Shown: positions 29,796 through 38,704 of the stretch, piece by piece
Layout of the letters: each line of letters opens with the position of its first letter
How positions within the stretch are numbered: the stretch's first letter is position 1
Assembly (NCBI RefSeq): GCF_014596565.1
Contig: NZ_NOIN01000005.1
Span: 124,001 to 188,000 of the forward strand
Source of the DNA: Pseudomonas sp. PSB18
Lineage (GTDB): Bacteria > Pseudomonadota > Gammaproteobacteria > Pseudomonadales > Pseudomonadaceae
DNA: 64,000 nucleotides
Direction: 5' to 3'
Program-made: the position numbers and the translations under genes
Notes under the pieces: generated by a model
What the model was told of the DNA's origin: nothing
What the model saw: only the letters and a program-made list of their open reading frames with translations
Databases searched by the model: none

Positions 29796-30812
29796 TCAGC
29801 GGGGATCGTTGAGAATCAGGCTGCGATAATGCCCCGGATTGGACCCGGACCACTTGCGGAACGCCTTGTAGAACGAGCTGGCATCGGCGAAACCCAGGCG
29901 CGAAGCGATGTCGACGAAACTGATGGAGGGTTCGGCGAGCCAGGTGATCGCCAGCTCCTTGCGCACGCTGTCCTTGAGCCCCTGGTAGGTCTGCCCTTCT
30001 TCCGCCAGGCGCCGGCGCAGGGTCGACGCCGACACACACAACTGCTGGGCCAGGGCTTCGGTTTCCGGCCATTGCTCGGCCGGCAATTGGCGCAGGTCGT
30101 GCCGGATCCGGCTGGCAAGGCTCTGCGGGTCGCGGTACTTGACCAGGATGTTGGCCGGTGCCCTGGCCAGGAAACGCTTGAGTTCCTCGGCACTGCGGCG
30201 GATGGGCAGGTCCAGGTACTCGGCGGCGAAGATCATCCGGGTACGGGGGCGGTCGAAGCGCAGGTTCTGGGAAAACATCACCCGGTAGTCGTCGCAGAAG
30301 TCCGGCGCCGGGCAGCGCAGCTCGACGGACAGAATGGGAATGCGTCGCCCTGCCAGCCAGCAGGCCACGCCATGGACGATCATCCAATAGGTGAAGTAGG
30401 TAAAGGCCCGGCGTGGCTCCTGATCGTCTTCCAGCAGGACGATTTCCGCCAGGCTCTGCTGACGCACCCACTGGGCCGGCAACTGTTCAAGCATCAGCGA
30501 CAGGAACCCCAGCCCCGCCGTCAGGCCGGCCGCCAGTGTCGGCTGCGCCATGGCGCACCGGCACAGGAACGCCAGGCTGCCGGACTTGAGCTTGCGCGGG
30601 TCCATGCCGAAGAACTCATCGTCAAGGCGCCTTGCGAGCAAGCGCCAGAGCCGTGCATAGGCGGCGGCCGGCACCCGCGCCTGAGAGTTGTCGAGCCATA
30701 CGGGGTCGATGCCGACCTTGCTCAGCACTTCATCGGTTGCCGGGCCTGGGGCGCAGCTTTGCAGCAACGCCTCACGCACCAGCTGGATGGAGATGGTGTC
30801 TTTTTCGGCCAT
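29796..30812 (-). CDS. AraC-family regulator with N-terminal arabinose-binding-like domain
   Basis: A 338-residue regulator. The N-terminal region (YARLWRLLARRLDDEFFGM ... FLSLMLEQL) matches the PF12625-type domain of OruR/ArgR-like AraC proteins, and the C terminus has the two-helix-turn-helix DNA-binding domain ending SFVDIASRLGFADASSFYKAFRKWSGSNPGHYR. The ATG MAEKDTIS is chosen over a longer frame. It lies 11 bases downstream of pssA on the same strand, so the two are probably co-transcribed. The ligand is unknown. Confidence 0.88.
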   Translation of the reverse strand: MAEKDTISIQLVREALLQSCAPGPATDEVLSKVGIDPVWLDNSQARVPAAAYARLWRLLARRLDDEFFGMDPRKLKSGSLAFLCRCAMAQPTLAAGLTAGLGFLSLMLEQLPAQWVRQQSLAEIVLLEDDQEPRRAFTYFTYWMIVHGVACWLAGRRIPILSVELRCPAPDFCDDYRVMFSQNLRFDRPRTRMIFAAEYLDLPIRRSAEELKRFLARAPANILVKYRDPQSLASRIRHDLRQLPAEQWPETEALAQQLCVSASTLRRRLAEEGQTYQGLKDSVRKELAITWLAEPSISFVDIASRLGFADASSFYKAFRKWSGSNPGHYRSLILNDPR

Positions 30813-30823
30813 GGCGCCGGTAT

Positions 30824-32167
30824 TCACAGGATCCGGTAAAGCAGCCGCTCGATCCGCACCCGGCTGACCCGTTTCAGGAACTTGGCCACCGCCGCCGGGT
30901 AGTCCGGCAGCGCTTCCAGGTCCAGGTAGCGTTCGATTCTGCGGGTGTGCCGGTAGATCTGCTCGAGCTCGGCCTGACGCGGTTCCAGCAACTCGCCCTT
31001 GGGGTCGTCCAGCAACAAGGCGTTTTCCAGGTCCAGGCGAAAGGCCCGCGGATTCAGGTTGTTGCCGGTCAGCAGCGTGTAGCGCTCGTCGACCCACATG
31101 CCCTTGAGGTGATAGCTGTTGTCGCCGTCACGCCACAGGTGCAGGTTCAACTGACCGCTGTCGATGTAGCGCTGATGCCGCTTGGCGAAGCGACGCAGGC
31201 TGATTTCATACAGGTAAGGCAGCGCCGCGATGATCTTGAACGGCTCGCTGGGCGGGATGAAGAAGTCGTTGGCGGTCTTGTCGCCGACGATGATGTCGAT
31301 CTTGACCCCACGGGCCAGGGCGCGGTTGAGCTCCCGGGTCACCGCCAGGGGCAGGTTGAAGTACGGCGTGCAAATGGTCAGTTGCTGGCGGCTGCTGGCG
31401 ATCAGTTCGCCTATCGCCCGGCTCAGCGGGTTGTTCTTGCCGACGCCCAGCAACGGGCTCACCGACAGGCCACTCTTGTCGAGGCTACCGGCCGTGGTGT
31501 CATAGGCGGCGTACTTGAGCCGACTGCGCAGGTCACCGATGTCCTTGCGCAAACTGCGGGTGCTGGGCAGGTTCGGCAGGTCCAGGCGATGCACGGCCTT
31601 GGAGGTGATCAGGCCGTGCTGCACCAGGTGGTGCATCGAATCGGCCAGCGCCGTGTTCTGCAGCAGGTGATAGCGGTCGTAGCGGTACTTGTCGAACTTG
31701 TGCAGGTAGACGTTGTTCAGGCTCGCACCGCTGTAGAGCACGCAGTCGTCGATCACGAAACCTTTCAGGTGCAGCACGCCGAACAGTTCGCGGGTCTGCA
31801 CCGGCACGCCGTAGATCGGCACTTCGCTGGCATGGATGCGCGTCTGCTCCTGGTACCACGCCGAGTTGCCCGGCTGCTTCTTCGCGCCGATCAGCCCGCG
31901 TTGGGCCCGCAACCAGTCCACCACCACGACCACGTCCAGTTCCGGACGCGCCGCTTTGGCGGCATGCAAGGCATCGAGGATTTCCTGGCCGGCTTCGTCC
32001 TGTTGCAGATACAGGGCGACGATGTAGATGCGCTGGGTGGCCTGGGCGATCTTCTCCAGCAGGCAACGGCGGAATTCGGCTGCGCCATCGAGGATGGTCA
32101 CGGCATCGGCGGTCAGTGCAAAGCTGCGCAGCTTGGGCAGCAGGGAGCGTTTGAAAAGCGACGGCAT
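30824..32167 (-). CDS. pssA: CDP-diacylglycerol-serine O-phosphatidyltransferase
   Basis: A 447-residue phospholipase-D-superfamily phosphatidylserine synthase, close to the E. coli PssA length. It has two HKD-type motifs, HLKGFVIDD near residue 140 and HLKGMWVDE near residue 360. The enzyme makes phosphatidylserine, precursor of phosphatidylethanolamine. The ATG MPSLFKRSLLP fits; the longer frame to 32398 overlaps the divergent TetR gene and promoter. A cardiolipin synthase-like role is less likely given length and spacing of the motifs. Confidence 0.9.
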   Translation of the reverse strand: MPSLFKRSLLPKLRSFALTADAVTILDGAAEFRRCLLEKIAQATQRIYIVALYLQQDEAGQEILDALHAAKAARPELDVVVVVDWLRAQRGLIGAKKQPGNSAWYQEQTRIHASEVPIYGVPVQTRELFGVLHLKGFVIDDCVLYSGASLNNVYLHKFDKYRYDRYHLLQNTALADSMHHLVQHGLITSKAVHRLDLPNLPSTRSLRKDIGDLRSRLKYAAYDTTAGSLDKSGLSVSPLLGVGKNNPLSRAIGELIASSRQQLTICTPYFNLPLAVTRELNRALARGVKIDIIVGDKTANDFFIPPSEPFKIIAALPYLYEISLRRFAKRHQRYIDSGQLNLHLWRDGDNSYHLKGMWVDERYTLLTGNNLNPRAFRLDLENALLLDDPKGELLEPRQAELEQIYRHTRRIERYLDLEALPDYPAAVAKFLKRVSRVRIERLLYRIL

Positions 32168-32334
32168 AGGGCTCGCAAAAGGTCGATTCCGAAGAGCCGC
32201 TGAGCTTACACCATGGCGGATGGGTTTGGGACTCTGTGGGAGTACCGCTTGCTGGAGATTGCGATACCGGGGGCGCCTTCGCCAGCAAGCCGTACGCCGG
32301 AAAGTGCAGCGACAGAAAAAACATTTGACCAAGA

Positions 32335-32348
32335 AGAACGATCGTTCT
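32335..32348. promoter_or_regulatory. Palindromic TetR operator overlapping its own promoter
   Basis: AGAACGATCGTTCT is a perfect 14-base palindrome. It lies five bases after TTGACC (32325-32330), a good -35 match, and before a weak -10 (TACTGT at 32348), placing it inside the promoter of the TetR gene that starts at 32361. This is the expected layout for autorepression. Confidence 0.65.
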
Positions 32349-32360
32349 ACTGTTGCCGAC

Positions 32361-32930
32361 ATGAACGAAATCATCAGCAACGACACACGAGACATCATCC
32401 TCGATGTCGCCGAAAAACTGATCTATAAAAGTGGTATTGCCGCCACTGGGATGGATCTTCTGGTGAAAACCGCCGGCGTCTCCAGGAAAAGTGTCTACCG
32501 CTATTTCGCCAACAAGGACGAGCTGATCCTGGCCGCCCTTGCGCGACGGGACGAGCGCTGGATGCACTGGTTCAGCACCGAGGTCGACAAGGCCCCTACC
32601 CCGGCTGCACGGCTGTACAACCTGTTCACCGTGCTCAAGGGCTGGTTTGACAGCGACGGCTTCAGAGGCTGTGCGTTCATCAATACCAGTGGTGAAACCG
32701 GAGACCCGCAGGATCCGGTTCGCCAATTGGCGAAGTTGCATAAACAGAAGTTGCTCGATTACGTCACCCGGTTATGTACTGAACAAGGCGTCGAAAATCC
32801 CGAGGCCCTGGCCCGACAGTTACTTATTCTGATTGACGGTGCCATTACTGTCGCATTGGTTATGGGCGATCACAGTGCCGCCGATCACGCCCAGGACATG
32901 TTGAACGTGTTGTTGGTTGAAAAGAAGTAA
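32361..32930 (+). CDS. TetR-family transcriptional regulator
   Basis: A 189-residue repressor. The helix-turn-helix is at the N terminus (RDIILDVAEKLIYKSG ... GVSRKSVYRYFANKDELI). The C-terminal half resembles TetR_C ligand domains with GCAFINTSGE. The ATG directly follows the promoter/operator. The downstream DUF1348 gene is 57 bases away on the same strand and is the likely regulated partner. The inducer is unknown. Confidence 0.9.
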   Translation: MNEIISNDTRDIILDVAEKLIYKSGIAATGMDLLVKTAGVSRKSVYRYFANKDELILAALARRDERWMHWFSTEVDKAPTPAARLYNLFTVLKGWFDSDGFRGCAFINTSGETGDPQDPVRQLAKLHKQKLLDYVTRLCTEQGVENPEALARQLLILIDGAITVALVMGDHSAADHAQDMLNVLLVEKK

Positions 32931-32987
32931 ACAACCTGCCTCGTCGACGGTCATGAAAATTGATTCATCACTCGCTGGAGAATTGCC

Positions 32988-33467
32988 ATGTCGTCCCCTG
33001 CAGAAGTCCGTCCGCCGTTGCCGCCTTTCACCCGTGAATCGGCCATCGAGAAAGTTCGCCTGGCCGAGGACGGCTGGAACTCTCGTGACCCACAGCGCGT
33101 GTCCCTGGCCTACACCCTGGACACCCAATGGCGCAACCGCGCCGAATTCGTCCATAACCGCGAAGAAGCCAAGGCCTTCCTGACCCGAAAATGGGCCAAG
33201 GAACTGGATTACCGGCTGATCAAGGAACTCTGGGCGTTCACCGACAACCGCATCGCCGTGCGCTATGCCTACGAATGGCACGACGATTCGGGCAACTGGT
33301 TCCGTTCCTATGGGAATGAGAACTGGGAGTTCGATGAACAAGGCCTGATGCGCAACCGCTACGCCTGCATCAACGACCTGCCGATCAAGGAAAGCGAACG
33401 CAAATACCACTGGCCCCTGGGGCGTCGGCCGGACGATCATCCTGGGTTGTCCGAACTGGGGTTGTAG
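32988..33467 (+). CDS. DUF1348 / NTF2-like family protein
   Basis: A 159-residue cytoplasmic protein of the DUF1348 (SnoaL/NTF2-like) family. Features are [35 protein letters not shown] and [20 protein letters not shown]. The NTF2 fold often houses small enzymes or binding pockets; this family has no settled function. A GGAGA site precedes the ATG. It is often found beside TetR genes, as here, suggesting an inducible detoxification role (inference). Confidence 0.88.
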   Translation: MSSPAEVRPPLPPFTRESAIEKVRLAEDGWNSRDPQRVSLAYTLDTQWRNRAEFVHNREEAKAFLTRKWAKELDYRLIKELWAFTDNRIAVRYAYEWHDDSGNWFRSYGNENWEFDEQGLMRNRYACINDLPIKESERKYHWPLGRRPDDHPGLSELGL

Positions 33468-33493
33468 ACACAACGCCTGCCAACCCTGGCCCA

Positions 33494-33586
33494 CTGTGGG
33501 AGCGAGCCTGCTCGCGATAGCGGTGGGTCTGTTTGCTCAAGTGTTGAATGGGCCGCCGTCATCGCGAGCAGGCTCGCTCCCACAAG
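33494..33586. repeat. REP doublet between convergent genes
   Basis: Inverted REP arms (CTGTGGGAGCGAGCCTGCTC... and ...GAGCAGGCTCGCTCCCACAAG) separated by about 30 bases, between the convergent DUF1348 and M42 peptidase genes. The spacer differs from the long-spacer REPIN family. Confidence 0.9.
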
Positions 33587-33638
33587 GATCCTGCGGTGAG
33601 GCTCGAATCCTGCTGGCACACCTTGGCCCACATGTGTT

Positions 33639-34718
33639 TCAGTCCTGCCCACCCTCGGTCCGATTGAGCAGGAACTCCAGTAGCGTCCCCGCGCAGGCTT
33701 CGATGCTGCCTTCCAGGATCAGCTCATACCCATGGGTGTTTTCCGTGGGTATGGCGATACAACCTCCCATGGCCGACACGCCGCTGCCCATGACGGCGCT
33801 GGCATCACTGGCAAAATCCACAAGCAATGCAAATTGCGGCGCCAGGCCGCAGCGTTCGCCGGCACGGTACAACTGGTCGACAATCCTCCGGCTGTAGCAG
33901 CCTTTTTCGTCCCCCGTGTTGATGATCGGGTTGACGCTCAGCCGGGTTCCGTATTCCTGAACCACCGGCCCGACCTCAACCGCAACGGTCACTTCGCCCG
34001 GCAGATGGGCGGCGGCGTACAGCGCTCCGGCATTGGATTCTTCTTCCTGGGTGGTGAAGACGAAATACACCTCACCGACCAGTTCCGCCCGGCGCTCGGC
34101 CAACAGCGCGGCGGCCTGCAAGGTCGCGACCATCGGCGCGCGGTCGTCAAGAAAATGCGCGGCAATCGCATCGCCCACCCGAAACGGCCGACGCCAATGC
34201 TGGCTCAACACCACCCGCGTGCCAGGACGCACACCGTGCCTGTGCAGTTGTTCCCGGGAAGAACGGGTGATCACATGGACGTCTTCCCAATGCACATTCC
34301 CGGACAGGACATCCGCCCCCTGATGGGTTTCGGCCGTGCTGTGCATGGAGCCGAACGACAGCACACCAGGGATGAAATCCCGATCGCCCAGGATGTCCAC
34401 GGGGCACACGCCGAAATTGATCGGGTTAGCGCCGCCCAAGGCCACCACCCGCAACGTGCCATCGGGCTCGACGCGTTTGACCAGCATGGCGATTTCGTCC
34501 AGGTGAGCCATGACCCTGACCGGAGTTTCGGTGCCGCTTCCGCCGGCCGCGCCCTTGATCAGCCCGATGACGTTGCCGGCCGGGTCGACCCAGGTCTTGT
34601 CGCAATGGGGCTCCAGCTCCCGCAGGCAGACTTGCCGGACTTCGTCTTCCTGCCCGCCCGGTCCGCGGGCCATCAGCAACTCTTCCAGCAACGGTAATGT
34701 AGACAGGTTCGCTTGCAT
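33639..34718 (-). CDS. M42-family metallopeptidase (glutamyl/deblocking aminopeptidase-like)
   Basis: A 359-residue dinuclear metal aminopeptidase or related hydrolase of peptidase family M42. Metal and catalytic motifs are visible: MAHLDEIAMLV (His), FLDDRAPM (bridging Asp), TTQEEESNAGA (catalytic Glu), VAVEVGP (Glu/Asp) and PTENTHGYE (His). The ATG MQANLSTLP follows AAGGAGA; the longer frame to 34856 is rejected. Some members are annotated as endoglucanase or FrvX; peptidase activity is the more likely function. No neighbour suggests a pathway. Confidence 0.9.
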   Translation of the reverse strand: MQANLSTLPLLEELLMARGPGGQEDEVRQVCLRELEPHCDKTWVDPAGNVIGLIKGAAGGSGTETPVRVMAHLDEIAMLVKRVEPDGTLRVVALGGANPINFGVCPVDILGDRDFIPGVLSFGSMHSTAETHQGADVLSGNVHWEDVHVITRSSREQLHRHGVRPGTRVVLSQHWRRPFRVGDAIAAHFLDDRAPMVATLQAAALLAERRAELVGEVYFVFTTQEEESNAGALYAAAHLPGEVTVAVEVGPVVQEYGTRLSVNPIINTGDEKGCYSRRIVDQLYRAGERCGLAPQFALLVDFASDASAVMGSGVSAMGGCIAIPTENTHGYELILEGSIEACAGTLLEFLLNRTEGGQD

Positions 34719-34979
34719 CGATCGGACTCTCCTTATGCTTGCCACGAGGACCATCGCGATACGATGACGGAGCGGACCGCAACGTCCTGTCTGTCTTGAG
34801 GGTGCTCGCCCTGGAAAATTTGATCGGATCGGCGGATAAACAGACGAGCGGGCCATACCGGTGACAGACCGGCGGCCCTATGACAGGGTTGACCGCACTG
34901 TCGCCAGGCATCACATTGCCTGGGCCGCCGTTGGACCCGAGGGCGGCTTTCTTTGTCGTAGCGCAGACTTGTGGAGCCC

Positions 34980-35381
34980 ATGACCGCGTCGATTCCGATC
35001 CGTCCCCCCTGCCCGCCTGGCGTCTGCGATTGCGGCCGCGAGGCCTTGCTGGAAACGGCGGGCAGCGACTTGCGCATCCTTTGCCTGAATCGCCAGGAAG
35101 AAAAGCGCCTGCTCGAACGGCTGGAAAACATCCAGGACCTGGCCGAACTCGAACGGTTGCAGCAGCGGCTTTACGAAAACCTGGGCATCCGCCTGACCAT
35201 CGAGCCGGGCTACAACGAAGTCCGCACCATGCGCGGTATCGCCATCGAATTCCAGGAACAACCCGGCCTCTGCCGCAAGATCCGCCAATCGATCCCGGCC
35301 GCCATTCGCCGCGGGCTGGAAAAACGCCCGGAAATCGCCTGGCGCCTGCTGGATGCCCACGACTTGTTCCGCGACGCCTGA
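34980..35381 (+). CDS. hypothetical protein with Cys-rich N terminus
   Basis: A 133-residue protein of unknown function. The N terminus has a cysteine cluster (RPPCPPGVCDCGREAL and a later LCLN), followed by a charged, helix-rich part (RLENIQDLAELERLQQRLYENL) and a C-terminal LEKRPEIAWRLLDAHDLF. The cysteines could bind a metal or iron-sulfur cluster, but no family was recognised. The ATG lies right after GTGGAG (short spacing); a GTG at 34971 is the alternative. It converges with the RraA-like gene with nine bases between. Confidence 0.7.
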   Translation: MTASIPIRPPCPPGVCDCGREALLETAGSDLRILCLNRQEEKRLLERLENIQDLAELERLQQRLYENLGIRLTIEPGYNEVRTMRGIAIEFQEQPGLCRKIRQSIPAAIRRGLEKRPEIAWRLLDAHDLFRDA

Positions 35382-35390
35382 CGCTCAGCC

Positions 35391-36002
35391 TCAGAGCCGG
35401 ATCCGTTGCAGGAACTCGGCTCTTTTCTGCCGATCCGCCTGCTCTTTCGCCAGCAGCTTGGGCAGCAGATCGATAGCCTGTTGCGCCCCGAGGATGAACA
35501 CACCGTCGTCATCGCCGATGGCAAGGTCGCCCGGATGCACGGTGACGCCCGACACCCGGATCGGCTGATTGATTTCGCCGCCGAGCCCTAGACTGCGGGT
35601 TGTGAAAGCGCTGACGCTACGACTGAACACCGGCAGGCGATGGGCCCGCAAGGCAGCCACATCGGTCACTGCGCCGCACACCACGACACCGGCCAGGCCT
35701 TTGATCAGCCCGGCCAGGGTGCGCAGCTCTCCCCAGCAGGCACAGTCGGGATCTCCCACGCATTCCACCACCAACACATCCCCCGGCTCGCTCAGCAACA
35801 AGGCTTCGCGCAAGACACTGCCGTCAGGCGTGAACAGCCTGACCGTGACCACCTTGCCAAGCATGCGCAGGTTATCGAACAGCGGGCGAATGCCCCGCAG
35901 GTAACCGCTGTCGGTGAAATGCCCCAAGGTGGACGAAGCGATACTCCGGTACTGTGCCAATAGCGAGTCAGTGACCTGCGCTGGCGCGATTGAATCATTC
36001 AT
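35391..36002 (-). CDS. RraA-like/HMG-CHA aldolase-family protein at end of achromobactin operon
   Basis: A 203-residue protein of the RraA-like superfamily (ribonuclease E inhibitor A, or 4-hydroxy-4-methyl-2-oxoglutarate aldolases). Seen are GDVLVVECVGDPDCACWGEL, VVVCGAVTDVAALR and PIRVSGVTVHPGDLAIGDDD. In known aldolases and in E. coli RraA the middle motif reads GAVRDV; here the arginine is a threonine, though the aspartate is kept, so classical aldolase activity is doubtful. Its ATG overlaps the end of the FhuF-type reductase gene by eight bases, tying it to the siderophore operon. Its role there is unknown. Confidence 0.8.
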   Translation of the reverse strand: MNDSIAPAQVTDSLLAQYRSIASSTLGHFTDSGYLRGIRPLFDNLRMLGKVVTVRLFTPDGSVLREALLLSEPGDVLVVECVGDPDCACWGELRTLAGLIKGLAGVVVCGAVTDVAALRAHRLPVFSRSVSAFTTRSLGLGGEINQPIRVSGVTVHPGDLAIGDDDGVFILGAQQAIDLLPKLLAKEQADRQKRAEFLQRIRL

Positions 36003-36816
36003 GTCTTGTCCTTCTTCGCAGCAACGGGCAGGCCGAACAGTATTCGACCGGGTTGCTCGCCTGATAATAGAAACAGCACGTGCGCCGCAACCGTCGACAG
36101 CCGCCATCGGCCAGGGGCATGGGGGCTCGGCGAAAATGCTGCAACGGGTTGTAATCCAGGCCGAATAGCTCAGGATCGGCCTGGTTCAGCAGCCAGTCGA
36201 AGTCGGCGTCGACGCGCTGGCGCGTGGACGGGTCTCGCAGGCTGTCCATGCGTTTTTCATACAGCGAATAGACCCGCACCGCCGTGTTTTCCCAGAGGAT
36301 GCGTCGGGAGATGCCGCTGACCTGGGTGAACCGATCCCACAATGGCTTGAGCAGCCCGGCGAAAAGGCTGCCGACCACCGCTTCACGCCATACCTCCCGC
36401 TCGCCGACGGAATAGGTCCACGGCTCCAGGTCCAGCAATGGCATCGACGAGGTCCAGCGTCCCTCGTCGTGACCATACTCGATGACGCTGTTGTCCAAGG
36501 ACATCCGCAGCCCTTTGTCACAGGCCGATAACGCATACAGACAGGTGTTGGTGGCGAGGAACGACAGTCGCTTGCTCAACAGCGAGGCAGTGATTGCCCG
36601 GGACGGCGAGCCGAGGATGGGCGTCAGCTCGTCCAACAGCCGCAGGCACACACCGCCATTCAACAGCTCATGGGCCGCCAGGGAACGCGACGAATCCCGT
36701 TCCCCTGCCGGTTTCAGCCGCAAGGGGCCGCTGAGCACGGCCCACTCGCCGGCCGTAAACCGGCAGGCACCGTCGGCGAACGCCGGTTCGATCCCGAGCA
36801 CGCGAGTGGCCGCCAT
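35995..36816 (-). CDS. FhuF-type [2Fe-2S] ferric-siderophore reductase
   Basis: A 273-residue cytoplasmic protein whose C terminus has the cysteine set CCFYYQASNPVEYCSAC (C-C-x11-C-x2-C), close to the C-C-x10-C-x2-C iron-sulfur motif of E. coli FhuF. Such reductases release iron by reducing the ferric siderophore after import. MAATRVLGIEPAF at 36816 is the start, just after the acsA stop and behind GAGG. It follows acsA where other achromobactin clusters have the cbrABCD importer genes. It probably reduces ferric achromobactin. Confidence 0.82.
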   Translation of the reverse strand: MAATRVLGIEPAFADGACRFTAGEWAVLSGPLRLKPAGERDSSRSLAAHELLNGGVCLRLLDELTPILGSPSRAITASLLSKRLSFLATNTCLYALSACDKGLRMSLDNSVIEYGHDEGRWTSSMPLLDLEPWTYSVGEREVWREAVVGSLFAGLLKPLWDRFTQVSGISRRILWENTAVRVYSLYEKRMDSLRDPSTRQRVDADFDWLLNQADPELFGLDYNPLQHFRRAPMPLADGGCRRLRRTCCFYYQASNPVEYCSACPLLRRRTRHE

Positions 36817-36820
36817 GCCC

Positions 36821-38704
36821 TCAAGCCTCCAGCGACAGCCGGCGGAACGGGTTGACCACCTCGCCCTTGCCGAACGGCATGCTGCCCGGCCCACCGGCCC
36901 GCTCGATCATCGGCGTGAGCAACAGTTTCTGCGGCCAGTTCGGCGCGTCGAACAGTTGCGCCTTGAGCATCGCCCGGGCCTCGGCATCGAAGTCGATGGT
37001 CTCGATCAGTTCGTCCAGCACGTCCCGCAGGGCCTGCCACAAGCCATTCACCGGCATCGAGTAGACCTGCGCCAGGGTGTCCATGATCGCCCGCATGTTG
37101 ACCTGGATGCCCAGGGTCTGCAGCCAGAACAACAGGTCTTCGGGACGCTCGTGGTACAGCGTGTTGGCGTGGCCTTTCTTGATGCGGTACACCGGGTCCG
37201 CCATCCCGTTGCGCTCCAGCCAGGGCACGAAGATCCGCAGCGAATCGTGGTCGCGCAGCAGCAGGCCTTCGGCATGGCCGTCCTTCCACACCAGCACCGC
37301 GTTCTGACCGTGGACCTCCCCCAACATGCCGAGGCGGAACATGCGCAGGTTGATGTCGAAGAAACTGCGAGCCAGCTCGCGGAACAGGGTCATGACCGAC
37401 TCGGCGTCCGCCGGCAGGTTGCGATACTGCATCCAGTCATCGAAGAAGTGACGGTTGCTATCCGGCAGCGGCGTACCCAGGGCGGCCATGGGCAACAGGC
37501 GGGTGTCGGCGTCATTGAGCAACGCGCTCGGGTAACCCCGAACCATGGCCGACAGGTGCCGTGGTGCCTCGTCGAACAGCGTGGCCTCGGGTGGCATGAA
37601 CGCCCACCACTTGCCCTCGTCGCACAGGTGCAGCGACTGGTGCAGGGACGCATCCTTATCCAATACCTCGTGGAGCAAGGCTTCGCTCAGTCCGCCGTTG
37701 ATCATCTTCACCGCCGGCAAATAGCGCGACGCGCCCAGGGAATGGATGGCCATCGGCAGCTTGAGGTAGTCGGCGCTATCGAAGCACGGCGTCATGGAGC
37801 GCAGCGACGAGGTGGCGAAGAAGTCACCCTCGTTGAAGCTCAAGCGCCGGCAGTCGCCCTTGGCGAATACCTCACCCAACTGTTTGTCGAGCACGTGTTC
37901 CCACTGCCAGGGGTGAACCGGCAGCGCGATGTGGCTGTCGGCCAGGCCCCGTGCCTGCATTTCCCCGGCGAGTCGGGCCTGCAGAGGTTCAGGCAACAGA
38001 TAACGTGCCGGATAGCACTGCGCTAGATCCCCCACGCCTCCACCGCATTGCAGCAGCGTGCGGTCCACCGCCACCCAGTTCAAGGCCACCGGGCGGGCGA
38101 ATTCGGCCTGGTAACGCAGGTATTCCTCGTCGTCGAGCCCTTGCTTGGCCTTGGCCAATGGGTGATAGGGACGATCACGCAGCGAGGCCCACTGTTCCAT
38201 GGTGCGGAAAAACGTCGCCGGATCCTGGGTCATCAACTCACGGTCATCCACTGCATGGGACAGGGACAACGCCGTCTGTTTCACGCTGGTGCGCAGCACA
38301 TCGAGAAACAGCGCCAGCCCTTTATCGTTGTCCTTGAAGCGCTCGGCCATCGAACCGAACACACGCTTCATGAAGTCTTCCGGCGAGAGCACGGTCCATT
38401 GTTCCTCCTGGCGCGCCAGCACCGGTGTGCCCGGCACTTTTTCCCACTGCTGGGTGATGCCCGCGCGCAGGGCAATGCTGATGAAGCGCTGTTCGGTCGG
38501 GTCGTAGCACCAATCCCAGATGCGCTGTTGCGGGGTCAGCCCGGCGAGCGCCGGTGCTTTTGGGTGGGCCTGTTGCCAGTCGCCGGTGCGTACCAGGGGC
38601 AACGGCTCGCTGCCGAAGAAATGTTCGGCCAGCAGGCAATCCACCAGATCCTGCATGACGATATCGGCGGCGTGGGCCAGGGCTTGTGAGGTCAGGCGAG
38701 TCAT
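36821..38704 (-). CDS. acsA: achromobactin NIS synthetase AcsA
   Basis: A 627-residue IucA/IucC-family NRPS-independent siderophore synthetase. ATP-site features RDRPYHPLAKAKQG and PVHPWQWEHVLDK are present, and the C-terminal FhuF-like lobe has LGMLGEVHGQNAVLVWKDG. These enzymes adenylate a carboxylate and join it to an amine or alcohol; AcsA is the family member linked to a 2-oxoglutarate-derived unit. The start overlaps acsB by four bases. The name rests on cluster order plus family. Confidence 0.88.
   Translation of the reverse strand: MTRLTSQALAHAADIVMQDLVDCLLAEHFFGSEPLPLVRTGDWQQAHPKAPALAGLTPQQRIWDWCYDPTEQRFISIALRAGITQQWEKVPGTPVLARQEEQWTVLSPEDFMKRVFGSMAERFKDNDKGLALFLDVLRTSVKQTALSLSHAVDDRELMTQDPATFFRTMEQWASLRDRPYHPLAKAKQGLDDEEYLRYQAEFARPVALNWVAVDRTLLQCGGGVGDLAQCYPARYLLPEPLQARLAGEMQARGLADSHIALPVHPWQWEHVLDKQLGEVFAKGDCRRLSFNEGDFFATSSLRSMTPCFDSADYLKLPMAIHSLGASRYLPAVKMINGGLSEALLHEVLDKDASLHQSLHLCDEGKWWAFMPPEATLFDEAPRHLSAMVRGYPSALLNDADTRLLPMAALGTPLPDSNRHFFDDWMQYRNLPADAESVMTLFRELARSFFDINLRMFRLGMLGEVHGQNAVLVWKDGHAEGLLLRDHDSLRIFVPWLERNGMADPVYRIKKGHANTLYHERPEDLLFWLQTLGIQVNMRAIMDTLAQVYSMPVNGLWQALRDVLDELIETIDFDAEARAMLKAQLFDAPNWPQKLLLTPMIERAGGPGSMPFGKGEVVNPFRRLSLEA

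Noticed and set aside
32230..32300. REP-like fragment CTGTGGGAGTACCGCTTGCT before the TetR gene
   Set aside because: Only one diverged arm is recognisable; too degenerate to list as a REP element.
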